From Deltaproteobacteria bacterium (GTDB lineage: Bacteria; Desulfobacterota; Syntrophia; Syntrophales; UBA2192): a stretch of 17,560 nt of DNA. A program made the position numbers and the translations under genes. The notes beneath the pieces were generated by a model, which did not search any database, was not told where the DNA came from, and worked only from the letters and a program-made list of their open reading frames with translations. Positions 1 through 7,347 of the stretch are shown in pieces (within the stretch, counting starts at the first letter, position 1; each line of letters begins with the position of its first letter). The DNA lies in the NCBI GenBank assembly GCA_026388445.1, contig JAPLJU010000177.1, positions 1 through 17,560 on the forward strand, read 5' to 3'.

Positions 1-23
1 TCAGCGAGTCGTCAAGGTTGCCC

Positions 24-52
24 TTTTTATTTTAAACGGGACGCCCTGTCAA
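24..52 (-). promoter_or_regulatory. Candidate sigma-70 promoter firing leftward out of the window
   Basis: On the minus strand a perfect -35 hexamer TTGACA (47-52) is followed after 17 bases by TAAAAA (24-29) in an AT-rich stretch. It lies just beyond the end of the deacetylase gene, so it would serve a minus-strand gene outside the window. The -10 is weak, so this is only a candidate. Confidence 0.27.
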
Positions 53-77
53 GAGTGAAAAAACGCAATTCTAAGGT

Positions 78-1394
78 TTACTTCACGATGTAGATGTCCC
101 GGTCGCGGTCCTGAAAATAAAGATAGTGGATCTGGTGCTTCGCTTTGTCGATGGAGTCGAAAATCTTTTCCCCTTCGTCTCTGCAGGCCGGACAAGCGGG
201 GCTCGGCACGATGATCGCGAAGATGTGATTTCCCGTGCTGGCGGCCGAATCAAGGGTGACGAGGCCTCCGCAGTCGTCACAGACCCTCACGATTTCCTGC
301 TGCTGCTCACGGATGCGATCGGTATCGTAGTGGATGTCTCTCTCACGCTTGGTATATCTGGCATCTCCCAGGAGCTCCGCCTTGAGAGAGCCTCTCTTTT
401 TCCAGAAAATGTAGATGTCCGACGTGACCTCCTCGATGTATTTCGTTATTTCTTTTGATTGTTTCATCGCCTCCGGGTCGTAATCCGGCTCCCTCACCGC
501 GCTGTAGTCGATTCCCGCCATGGCAAGGATGATGCCCACATTCACATAGGGCAGGGCCCCCTCGATGGAGTAACCGCCTTCGAGGACGGCGATGTCCGGT
601 TTGAGCCGGTCATTGAGCGTGGCGTAGCCCTGGGCGGAAAAGCGCATGTTGGTGATGGGATCGGAATAATGGTTGTCCTGCCCCGCCGAATTGACGACGA
701 GGTCGGGCTTGAACTCTTCCAGGACCGGCAAAATGAGATGATCCAGGACGTAGAGAAACCCTTCGTCCGATGTGTTCGGCGGAAGCGGAACGTTGATCGT
801 CGTTCCCAGGGCGTTCGGTCCGCCGAATTCCTCCTGAAAGCCGGAGCCTGGATAGAGCGTCCTTCCGTCCTGGTGAATGGATATGTAAAGCGTGTTCGGG
901 TCGTGCCAGTAGATATCCTGCGTGCCATCGCCGTGGTGACAGTCGGTGTCCACGACGGCGACGCGTTTGTGGCCGTATTTTTTCCGCAGGTTTTCGATCA
1001 TGATGGCCTCGATGTTGATGTTGCAGAAGCCCCGCGCGCCATGAACAACCCGCATGGCGTGGTGGCCCGGCGGGCGGACCAGGGCGAAGGCATTGTCCAC
1101 CTCCCCCATGAGGACCTTGTCTGCCGCGGTGATGGCGCCGCCCGCTGAGATGAGATGCGATTCCGTGATAACGCTCTTCACGTCGGGAACGCAGATGTGA
1201 ACCCGGTGGATGTCTTCCAGGGTGGCCACTGCCGGCTTGAACTCGATGATGTTCTCCAGGTCCAGGAGCCCCTCCTCGAAGACCTGGTCCTGGGTATAGA
1301 GAAGCCGCTCTTCTCTTTCGGGGTGGGTCGGCGAGATGGCCCAGTCGAAGGCCGGGAAGAATATGAGGCCGGTCTTTTTCCTTTTCTTCCTCAT
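78..1394 (-). CDS. Histone deacetylase/AcuC/acetylpolyamine amidohydrolase-family zinc hydrolase with C-terminal Cys4 extension
   Basis: The 438-residue protein carries the arginase/deacetylase fold signatures: RPPGHHA (107-113) with the paired active-site histidines, DTDCHHGDGTQ (149-159) giving Asp151 and His153 as metal ligands, SAGQDNHYSDP (236-246) giving the second metal Asp240, and LEGGY (271-275) with the transition-state tyrosine. All expected catalytic residues are present, so it should be an active cytoplasmic zinc deacetylase or amidohydrolase. Bacterial members act on acetylated lysine, acetyl-CoA synthetase or acetylpolyamines; the substrate here cannot be read from sequence. 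After about residue 310 there is a tail of roughly 125 residues with two CxxC pairs (Cys372/375 and Cys401/404), probably a zinc ribbon; the core alone usually needs about 310-375 residues. Its ATG overlaps the TGA of the upstream HyuA-like gene (ATGA), so the two are probably translationally coupled. Confidence 0.93.
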   Translation of the reverse strand: MRKKRKKTGLIFFPAFDWAISPTHPEREERLLYTQDQVFEEGLLDLENIIEFKPAVATLEDIHRVHICVPDVKSVITESHLISAGGAITAADKVLMGEVDNAFALVRPPGHHAMRVVHGARGFCNINIEAIMIENLRKKYGHKRVAVVDTDCHHGDGTQDIYWHDPNTLYISIHQDGRTLYPGSGFQEEFGGPNALGTTINVPLPPNTSDEGFLYVLDHLILPVLEEFKPDLVVNSAGQDNHYSDPITNMRFSAQGYATLNDRLKPDIAVLEGGYSIEGALPYVNVGIILAMAGIDYSAVREPDYDPEAMKQSKEITKYIEEVTSDIYIFWKKRGSLKAELLGDARYTKRERDIHYDTDRIREQQQEIVRVCDDCGGLVTLDSAASTGNHIFAIIVPSPACPACRDEGEKIFDSIDKAKHQIHYLYFQDRDRDIYIVK

Positions 1395-3064
1395 GTTTTT
1401 TCCTTCCCATCGAAGCCGGCAATGAGCCCGGGCTTGACCTGGGCCTTGATACGGATGTTTTTCCCCGTTCTCGAATAACCTCGCACCATGTTGAATTCCA
1501 GGTCCTCGACGATCTCCATCTCAATGTCTTCGCCGACGGCGCCGATCTGTAATGCCCTCTGCCTGAGTTTTTCACGGCAGACTTCGATGGCATCCTCTCG
1601 CGAGAATTCTGCGGGAATGCTTGTCTGGAGGCCTTCCTCGGCGATGGTCATGATCCTTCTTTCCGTGTCGGCAAGAAGCGTGACCTCCGTTGTATTTCGC
1701 GACAGCGCCGCCCCGATGGCATTGGCTACCTCGGCGTGGGGCGGAATGACGGCGCTGCAGCCGAGGAGCTCACCCAGCCTTGCGGCCATCGGTCCCGCGG
1801 GACCGCCCACAATATAGAGTGTTTCGGGTTTTATTTTCTTTCCCTCCAGCATCTCGTGGATGGTGTAGACGGGCTTATTGTTGATCTCGTTGAGCATTTC
1901 TCCGGTGGCGGATGCAATCCGTTGGCAAGTCCCCTGGAAAATTCTGTCCGCCGTCTCCCAGAGAGGGATTTTCATCGACTTTGCGAGATTACCGACAGCC
2001 TCAGCGGCTCTGTGGGGATCCCCGATGTCCGTGAGGCCGAGAACGATCATGGCATCGGTCGGTGTGGGTTGGTGTCCGCCGAAGGCGGCGGCCGGTCCGT
2101 CCCGCTCGGGGCCGATGGTGAGTTCGCCGTTTTTATACCTCACCCGGCTGTCTCCTCCCGCCCCGATGGAGCGCGTCTTGAGACCGCGGATGAGGGTCCT
2201 GTGCCCTTCGATGGTGACCCCCAGGGGCTCCAGGAGGGGCGCGCCTTCGCTGAAGATGGCAATGTCCGTCGTGGTCCCGCCCACATCGATGGCAATGGCA
2301 TCACCCCTGCAACGCGTCAGGCTCAGGATGCCCATGATGCTTGCCGCAGGGCCGGAGAGGATCGTGTAAACGGGAAATTCCGCCGAATGCCCGATCTCGA
2401 AGGTGCCGCCATCCGCCTTCAGGATGTATATGGGTGTTTCGAGCCCCATCTGCTTCTTGAATTTCAAAATTTCCCGCACGAAGGTGTTATAGGTCTCCCA
2501 TAGGGCCGCATTCAGAAAGGTGGTGGCGATGCGTCTGGGGAAATTGAGATTGCCCGACATTCGATGGCCCAGGGAGATGTGCCTGAAATCACCGTTCAAC
2601 AGATCCCGGATCTGGATTTCCTGCATTGGGTTTCTCGTTGAGAATTTACCGACAACGCCCAGGTGATGGAGCCCCTCTTTCTTGAAACGCTCCCCGATTC
2701 TGCCGATCTCACCGGCATCGATGGATGCCACTTCAGCGCCACGGTGGTTGATGGATCCCGAAACAAAATGGGTGTCATCGCTGATCTTGAGAAGCGATGA
2801 TGGCAGGCCGGGGCCGCAGGCGATGGCAAGACCCACACGGTCGATCTTGCCCTGCACGATGGCGTTTGTGGAAATGGTTGTGCTGAAAACAATCCTGCTC
2901 AACGCCTTCAAGTTTTCGCCTTGAAGAATTTCGCCCGTCACACCGAGAAGGGACTCGATGAGATTTTCCTGTTGGGTGAGGACCTTGGTTTTTTTCCTGA
3001 CCTGCAGGTTTTCGAAAAGTACGGCGTCCGTGTGAGTGCCGCCGACATCGATACCGAGTATCAT
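1391..3064 (-). CDS. Hydantoinase/oxoprolinase (HyuA)-like ATPase
   Basis: The 557-residue protein opens with DVGGTHTDAVLF (6-17), the phosphate-binding motif of the N-terminal hydantoinase/oxoprolinase domain, followed by the FSTTISTNAIVQGK segment (60-73) typical of the family. A second ATPase motif, DVGGTTTD (260-267), starts the core actin-like domain, with SGPAAS (237-242) just before it. Family members (HyuA, 5-oxoprolinase, acetone carboxylase beta) use ATP to activate a cyclic amide or ketone, normally with a HyuB-type partner. No HyuB is seen here, and at 557 residues the protein is shorter than the roughly 650-700 usual for HyuA. An AAGGG-like ribosome site lies just before the ATG at 3064. 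It is the first gene of a two-gene operon with the deacetylase-family hydrolase, which suggests linked steps on an amide or acyl-amine substrate; that is inference. Confidence 0.9.
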   Translation of the reverse strand: MILGIDVGGTHTDAVLFENLQVRKKTKVLTQQENLIESLLGVTGEILQGENLKALSRIVFSTTISTNAIVQGKIDRVGLAIACGPGLPSSLLKISDDTHFVSGSINHRGAEVASIDAGEIGRIGERFKKEGLHHLGVVGKFSTRNPMQEIQIRDLLNGDFRHISLGHRMSGNLNFPRRIATTFLNAALWETYNTFVREILKFKKQMGLETPIYILKADGGTFEIGHSAEFPVYTILSGPAASIMGILSLTRCRGDAIAIDVGGTTTDIAIFSEGAPLLEPLGVTIEGHRTLIRGLKTRSIGAGGDSRVRYKNGELTIGPERDGPAAAFGGHQPTPTDAMIVLGLTDIGDPHRAAEAVGNLAKSMKIPLWETADRIFQGTCQRIASATGEMLNEINNKPVYTIHEMLEGKKIKPETLYIVGGPAGPMAARLGELLGCSAVIPPHAEVANAIGAALSRNTTEVTLLADTERRIMTIAEEGLQTSIPAEFSREDAIEVCREKLRQRALQIGAVGEDIEMEIVEDLEFNMVRGYSRTGKNIRIKAQVKPGLIAGFDGKEKT

Positions 3065-3151
3065 GGTGAACCCTTTTTTGACTGAAGGCTTGAAACGAAA
3101 GGCGAGGGATACTTGACGAAGAGAAAAGGCCAGCGCCCTGTGCCCTTCGAC

Positions 3152-3180
3152 TGTTTATCACACCGGTTCTGTGCCGTCAA
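3152..3180 (-). promoter_or_regulatory. Candidate sigma-70 promoter for the HyuA-like/deacetylase operon
   Basis: On the minus strand TTGACG (3175-3180) and TAAACA (3152-3157) are separated by 17 bases, about 90 bases upstream of the HyuA-like start. The -35 differs from consensus by one base; the -10 matches only three of six. The region is the divergent gap to the CCA-family gene. Confidence 0.3.
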
Positions 3181-3248
3181 ATTTTCCTTGATATTGCTTT
3201 TCCAGGGGGAGTAGATAAGCCTCGAGCACCCGGGAAATTAAATACGCC

Positions 3249-4616
3249 ATGAAAAAAGAATATATCTCCTGCCTCAAGCTCCTTGAGGAATACCATGGCA
3301 GGCTTTACGTGGCCGGGGGGCCTGTGCGGGACCTTCTTCTCGACAGAGAAACACCGGACATCGATATCGTTGTGCCTCAAGGCCTCGGGGGTCTGCCCGC
3401 AGATTTCGCAAAGGGTGTCAAAGGCAGGTGTGTCCTCCTTCATGACAAGCAGGACCAGGTCACGGAACGGGTTATCATTCAGGGGCAGGCGCCCCTCGTC
3501 TTTGACTTCACAAGAATGCAAGGGACATCCATTGAAGAAGATCTCTCGAATCGGGATTTCACGTTCAATGCCATGGCTCTGCCGCTGGGAGACTTCATCG
3601 GGGGAAGGCGGGACAGGATCATGGACCCCCATGGTGGACGCAAAGCCCTCCGGGAGCGGAGGATATCCGCCGTCTCCGAGAGGTCTTTTCTTGAGGACCC
3701 CCTGAGGCTGCTGCGGGCCTTTCGTTTCGCGGCGCAACTCCATTTTCGGATTGACCCCGAGACCCTGCGATGGATCAGGATTCACCGGCGCCTCCTCGAA
3801 GGCGTCTCCGGCGAGCGCATCCGGGATGAGATCTTCCGGATACTGTCGTGTCTTCCCTCCCACCCCATCGTCGTTGAAATGGACCGTGTGGGAATCCTGG
3901 AGGTCCTCTTCCCGGAGATTTCAGCCATGAAGGAAGAGGGGAGGACCAAGATCTGCGGCGTCGATCCGTGGAAGCACGCCCTCGCGGCTCTTCGTGCCCT
4001 CGAGACGGTGATGGAAAAGCCGGGAGATTATTTTAACGGTCATGCCGGTGAGTTCAGGGCTTATATAGTAAACGAAGTAGCGCCCGGCCGGGGAAAAGCG
4101 GCGCTCATCAAGCTGGCAGCGCTGCCCGGCGTTGAAGACTCGCCCGGCGAATTGGGGGCGGAGGCATGGGATAATCTGATCCTCAGGTTGAGGCTGTCAA
4201 GAAAGGAAGGGGCTTTCCTCAGGAGAATTTCGCGACGCGCCCGTGAGCTCAGCGTCCTCATGAGCTCCGATGAAATCTCCCGCAAGGGGGCAGCCCTTTT
4301 TTTCTCGAGGAATAAAGATGACTACTTTGGCCTTTTTCTTATGTACCTGGGCCGCATCGTGGCTTCCAAAAAATCCGGCCTCCAGGATGTGAAAAAGAAA
4401 ACTTTGGATTTGCTTTTTCGGTACGAAAAAGAGATCAAGCCCATACTACAAAGACCCCCATTGATAGATGGAGAGGATCTTATGGACTCTTTTTATCTCA
4501 AGCCCGGGCCGGTCATCGGAAAGATCCTCACGGCTGTCCGGGCGGCACAGCTCGAGGGAGTCATCGTGAACCGGAGCCAGGCGCTTGCCCTTGCCGGCAA
4601 AGTATTGAAAAAATAG
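3249..4616 (+). CDS. CCA tRNA nucleotidyltransferase/poly(A) polymerase family protein (class II)
   Basis: The 455-residue protein has the class II nucleotidyltransferase head in order: GGPVRDLLL (24-32, the flexible GG..RD motif), DID (37-39) with the two metal-binding aspartates, RDFTFNAMA (102-110), the nucleotide-selecting EDPLR (149-153, an EDxxR motif) and ERIRDE (189-194). These enzymes add CCA, CC or A to tRNA 3' ends, or poly(A) to RNA; sequence alone does not separate these activities. Many bacterial members carry an HD phosphohydrolase domain in the C-terminal half. The matching stretch here (KHALAALRAL, then AALIKLAALPGVEDSP) lacks an HD pair, so any phosphatase activity is probably lost. 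The N-terminus fits family alignments, although no clear Shine-Dalgarno precedes the ATG. Confidence 0.9.
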   Translation: MKKEYISCLKLLEEYHGRLYVAGGPVRDLLLDRETPDIDIVVPQGLGGLPADFAKGVKGRCVLLHDKQDQVTERVIIQGQAPLVFDFTRMQGTSIEEDLSNRDFTFNAMALPLGDFIGGRRDRIMDPHGGRKALRERRISAVSERSFLEDPLRLLRAFRFAAQLHFRIDPETLRWIRIHRRLLEGVSGERIRDEIFRILSCLPSHPIVVEMDRVGILEVLFPEISAMKEEGRTKICGVDPWKHALAALRALETVMEKPGDYFNGHAGEFRAYIVNEVAPGRGKAALIKLAALPGVEDSPGELGAEAWDNLILRLRLSRKEGAFLRRISRRARELSVLMSSDEISRKGAALFFSRNKDDYFGLFLMYLGRIVASKKSGLQDVKKKTLDLLFRYEKEIKPILQRPPLIDGEDLMDSFYLKPGPVIGKILTAVRAAQLEGVIVNRSQALALAGKVLKK

Positions 4617-4715
4617 AACGCAGGGGATCTCCGGGCCTCATTTTTTATTTTACAAAAGTACCATTTTTTATTAAAAAGCCATTTGGAATCAAGATATTAG
4701 AGAGGTATCAATCCT

Positions 4716-5189
4716 GTGGGCAGGGTGACATTCGGCAAAAAAGGAAAGCGGGTGACCGTCAAAAAAGAGCAGGCGAAGCCGGAGGCAACAAAGTCCCCGG
4801 AAGAGGTCGTTCGGGATATCAGATCAGGCCAGCAGGTACAGCCGGGGGAAGATTACCGGGAGAGGTCCCTTGCCATCCACGGGCTTATCTGCGCGCGCTG
4901 CGCCCGTGAATTTGATGAATCAAATCGAAATCTTTTGACTGTTCACCACAAAGACGGCAATCACTTCAACAACCCTCCTGACGGCAGCAACTGGGAAAAT
5001 CTCTGCGTTTATTGCCACGAAGATGTCCACAGTCGCGGGCTTCTGGGGGAATACCTGCAGGGGTCGTCCGGGGGCCGTCAGGCCGAGACCATATACCGCT
5101 CGGACACGAGTGAAACTGAAGAAAAATCGGGTCTTGGAAGCCTGGGGGAAAAGTTCAGAAAGGCCCTGGGAAAAAAGAAGAAAAGTTAA
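4716..5189 (+). CDS. YajD-like HNH nuclease family protein
   Basis: This 157-residue protein has a GTG start preceded by AGAGAGG (4699-4705). The middle holds a zinc-bound HNH motif: CARC (59-62), TVHHKDGNHFNN (75-86), the asparagine-bearing SNWENL (91-96) and CVYCH (97-101). This arrangement matches the small YajD family found in many proteobacteria, whose biological role is not well known. The first 45 residues are lysine-rich and charged and the last 40 are low-complexity and basic, so both ends are probably disordered and may bind nucleic acid. There is no restriction methylase or toxin partner nearby, so a housekeeping or repair role is more likely than a defence one. It lies 99 bases after the CCA-family gene in the same direction. 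Confidence 0.82.
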   Translation: MGRVTFGKKGKRVTVKKEQAKPEATKSPEEVVRDIRSGQQVQPGEDYRERSLAIHGLICARCAREFDESNRNLLTVHHKDGNHFNNPPDGSNWENLCVYCHEDVHSRGLLGEYLQGSSGGRQAETIYRSDTSETEEKSGLGSLGEKFRKALGKKKKS

Positions 5190-5246
5190 CACCCTTCCAT
5201 GCCCCTTCGAAAGTCAAAATTCCTTTTAAAGTTGCCAGTTTTTCGC

Positions 5247-5275
5247 TTGATTCGTCCTATCGATTGTGCTATTTA
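5247..5275 (+). promoter_or_regulatory. Candidate sigma-70 promoter for the CoA transferase genes
   Basis: TTGATT (5247-5252) and TATTTA (5270-5275) are separated by exactly 17 bases. This lies in the 225-base gap before the CoA transferase subunit A gene and would give a leader of about 130 bases. Both hexamers match consensus at four of six positions. Confidence 0.4.
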
Positions 5276-5414
5276 GCGGGCGTTTTGTCGGTTCACTGCA
5301 GCACAATGCCTATTCGGATAATTTTCCGGTCCCGGGAGCGCCCCAAGGCTCCGAAAGCGTTATTCAAAACGAAAAGACAAGGGTCTTAACATTCAAAGAA
5401 GGAGGTAAGGTACC

Positions 5415-6407
5415 GTGGAAGTTCTTGATCAGGGAGTAGGAAGGGTTTTTACAGATCCCGATGCCGATAAGGCACGGGCGTTTTTCCGGAAGAAGAGTCG
5501 CGCACTCGTACCTAAAGTTATGTCGGTGAAGGAAGCTGTCGAAAAGTTTGTCCACGACGGCGAGTATCTCTGCATCGGCGGATTTGGTGCCAACCGCGTA
5601 CCCATGGCCGTCGTCCACGAGATCGTCAGGCAGGGCAGGAAGAAGATGGGTTTTGCCGGTCATACCTCGACCCATGATTTCCAGGTCCTTGCGGCAGGGA
5701 AAGTCTTTAACCGGTGTGACGTCGCCTACATCGTAGGCCTCGAGGCGAGGGGACTCTCACCTAATGCAAGGAAGTACATGGAAAGCGGCGAAGTTGAGGT
5801 CAGCGAGTGGACGAACTACAGCATGGCCGTGCGGTTCAAGGCGGGCGCGGCCGGTGTTTCCTTTTACCCGGCAAGAGACGTGATGGGGACGGACACCTTC
5901 AAATACAGCGGCGGAAAGATTATACAGTGCCCCTTCACCGGTACGAAGTATGTCGCCCTTCCTGCTATCTTCCCCGATGTGTCGGCCATCCACGTGCATG
6001 AGGCGGATATCTATGGAAACTGCCGTGCGCGGGGAATCACCGTATCGGACTTTGACGTAGCCAGGGCTAGCAAAAGGCTGATCATCACTGCCGAGAGAAT
6101 TATTCCGAATGACGAAATACGCAGGGATCCCAGTTACACCGTTATTCCTTACTGGTGCGTGGACGCCGTTTGTGAAGTGCCCTACGGCAGCTATCCCGGA
6201 AACATGTACCAGGAATACTTCTCCGACGAGGATCACCTGAGAGAATGGCTCAAGGTGGAGGAGAATCCCGAGGAGTTCAAGAAGTTCCTCGACAAGAACA
6301 TTTACAACTGCAAGGATCACTTCGAATACATCGAGAAAAACGGCGGTATGCACAAGATACTTGCCTTGAGAGAAAAGGAATGGCTGTTCAAGAAGGCCAG
6401 AGATTAG
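5415..6407 (+). CDS. CoA transferase subunit A (glutaconate CoA-transferase type, family I)
   Basis: The 330-residue protein matches the alpha subunit of heteromeric family I CoA transferases such as glutaconate CoA-transferase. It has the N-terminal VxEAVxKFVHDGEYLCIGGFG block (about 38-58) containing the GGFG glycine loop, then FAGHTSTHD and a C-terminal half ending in a charged helix. The size is close to the roughly 320 residues of the known alpha subunit. The GTG start is chosen because GGAGGT (5401-5406) sits eight bases upstream; the next Met (36) has no ribosome site and would remove residues 1-35. The enzyme would move CoA between short dicarboxylic or fatty acids and their thioesters in the cytoplasm. 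Family relatives also include ring-cleaving CoA hydrolases of the IpdAB type, so substrate and even reaction are open. Confidence 0.88.
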   Translation: MEVLDQGVGRVFTDPDADKARAFFRKKSRALVPKVMSVKEAVEKFVHDGEYLCIGGFGANRVPMAVVHEIVRQGRKKMGFAGHTSTHDFQVLAAGKVFNRCDVAYIVGLEARGLSPNARKYMESGEVEVSEWTNYSMAVRFKAGAAGVSFYPARDVMGTDTFKYSGGKIIQCPFTGTKYVALPAIFPDVSAIHVHEADIYGNCRARGITVSDFDVARASKRLIITAERIIPNDEIRRDPSYTVIPYWCVDAVCEVPYGSYPGNMYQEYFSDEDHLREWLKVEENPEEFKKFLDKNIYNCKDHFEYIEKNGGMHKILALREKEWLFKKARD

Positions 6408-6427
6408 AAAGGAGGAGATAATAAGCT

Positions 6428-7198
6428 ATGGCTGACTATAATGTGATGGAACTTATGATATGCACAGCGGCAAGGGAGCTGGAGGATGGTGCTTCGATTG
6501 TCGTTGGCACCGGTGCACCGAATGCGGCAGCGATGCTCGCGCAAAAAACCGGGTCCCCCAATTTGGTTATTTTGTTTGAGGCAGGCGGGGCAGCCCCGTT
6601 GATTCCTGAAATGCCCATCTCCGTGGGAGACTCCAGGACGACCTGGAAGGCCATTATGGCAAGCGGTATGTGCGAGATCATGGAAACCTGCTGCCGAGGG
6701 CTGGTAGATTACACCTTCCTGGGCGGCGCCCAGATCGATATGTACGGGAACCTGAATTCCACCCGCATCGGCCCGGATCACCAGAAACCGAAGGTCCGAT
6801 TCCCGGGAAGCGGCGGAGCCAATGACCTTGCGTCCTTCTGCTGGAGGATGCTCGTCATGACCCCCCAGGACCCGAAGAGATTTGCCGAAAAATGCCAGTT
6901 CATAACCTCGCCTGGCTGGCTCCAGGGTGGCGATTCCCGCGCCAAATCTGGTCTTCCCCTGGGAGCGGGTCCCTACAAGATCATCACCAATATGGCCGTC
7001 ATGGACTTCGAACCGACGTCCAAGAGGATGAGGATCATGTCGATCAACCCCGGATACTCCGAGAAGGACGTCCAGGACAATTGCGGGTTCGAGCTTCTCA
7101 AGGCGAAGAAGATCGTCGAGAACAAACCGCCGACCAAGAAGGAACTCGACATCCTGAGAGAGCAGATCGACCCCTATCGCTACGTGATCGGGAGATAG
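6428..7198 (+). CDS. CoA transferase subunit B (glutaconate CoA-transferase type, family I)
   Basis: This 256-residue protein is the beta partner of the preceding gene, 20 bases downstream, with a strong AAAGGAGGAGAT site (6408-6419) before its ATG. The catalytic glutamate that forms the gamma-glutamyl-CoA thioester is most likely Glu51 in LFEAGG (49-54), close to Glu54 of the Acidaminococcus enzyme. Its presence argues for a true transferase rather than an IpdB-like hydrolase, which lacks it. The GGAQID..GN segment (about 98-107) and MAVMDF (about 190) are also typical of the family. The two subunits are expected to form an alpha2beta2 complex. No neighbouring dehydrogenase, decarboxylase or acyl-CoA ligase reveals the substrate. 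Transcription probably stops at the hairpin at 7296-7331. Confidence 0.88.
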   Translation: MADYNVMELMICTAARELEDGASIVVGTGAPNAAAMLAQKTGSPNLVILFEAGGAAPLIPEMPISVGDSRTTWKAIMASGMCEIMETCCRGLVDYTFLGGAQIDMYGNLNSTRIGPDHQKPKVRFPGSGGANDLASFCWRMLVMTPQDPKRFAEKCQFITSPGWLQGGDSRAKSGLPLGAGPYKIITNMAVMDFEPTSKRMRIMSINPGYSEKDVQDNCGFELLKAKKIVENKPPTKKELDILREQIDPYRYVIGR

Positions 7199-7202
7199 GC
7201 TA

Positions 7203-7265
7203 AAATAAAGGTGAAGGGCTAAGGGCAAAAGGCTGAAGGCAAAGAGCTTAAGGCTTGGAGCCTTG
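7203..7265. repeat. Degenerate short AAGGCT/AAGGGC repeat
   Basis: After the CoA transferase genes the sequence runs through imperfect copies of a purine-rich unit: GAAGGGCT, AAGGGCAA, AAGGCTGAAGGC, TTAAGGCTTGGAG. It is non-coding. A shorter copy, GAAGGCTAAGGCT, occurs at 14270-14282 in another intergenic gap. Origin unknown; it could be slippage or a dispersed repeat. Confidence 0.45.
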
Positions 7266-7295
7266 GGCCGATTTTTAGAGAAAAGAAGAACGACA

Positions 7296-7331
7296 AAGAA
7301 AAGCCATGATCGCAAGATCATGGCTTTTCTT
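7296..7331. terminator. Bidirectional rho-independent terminator
   Basis: A perfect 16-bp stem (7296-7311 pairing with 7316-7331) closes on a GCAA tetraloop. The arms carry A-rich and T-rich outer ends (AAAGAAAAGCC...GGCTTTTCTT), so a U-rich tail forms in either direction. It lies between the convergent CoA transferase and alcohol dehydrogenase genes, which fits ending both transcripts. Confidence 0.85.
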
Positions 7332-7347
7332 ATCTTTCACGGTATGC

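Noticed and set aside
459..1148. Long plus-strand open frame opposite the deacetylase gene
   Set aside because: Its composition is a shadow of the minus-strand gene, which has all catalytic motifs; it has no recognisable domain.
4716..5189. HNH protein as part of a restriction or toxin-based defence system
   Set aside because: It matches the widespread YajD type and has no methylase, specificity, immunity or antitoxin partner nearby.
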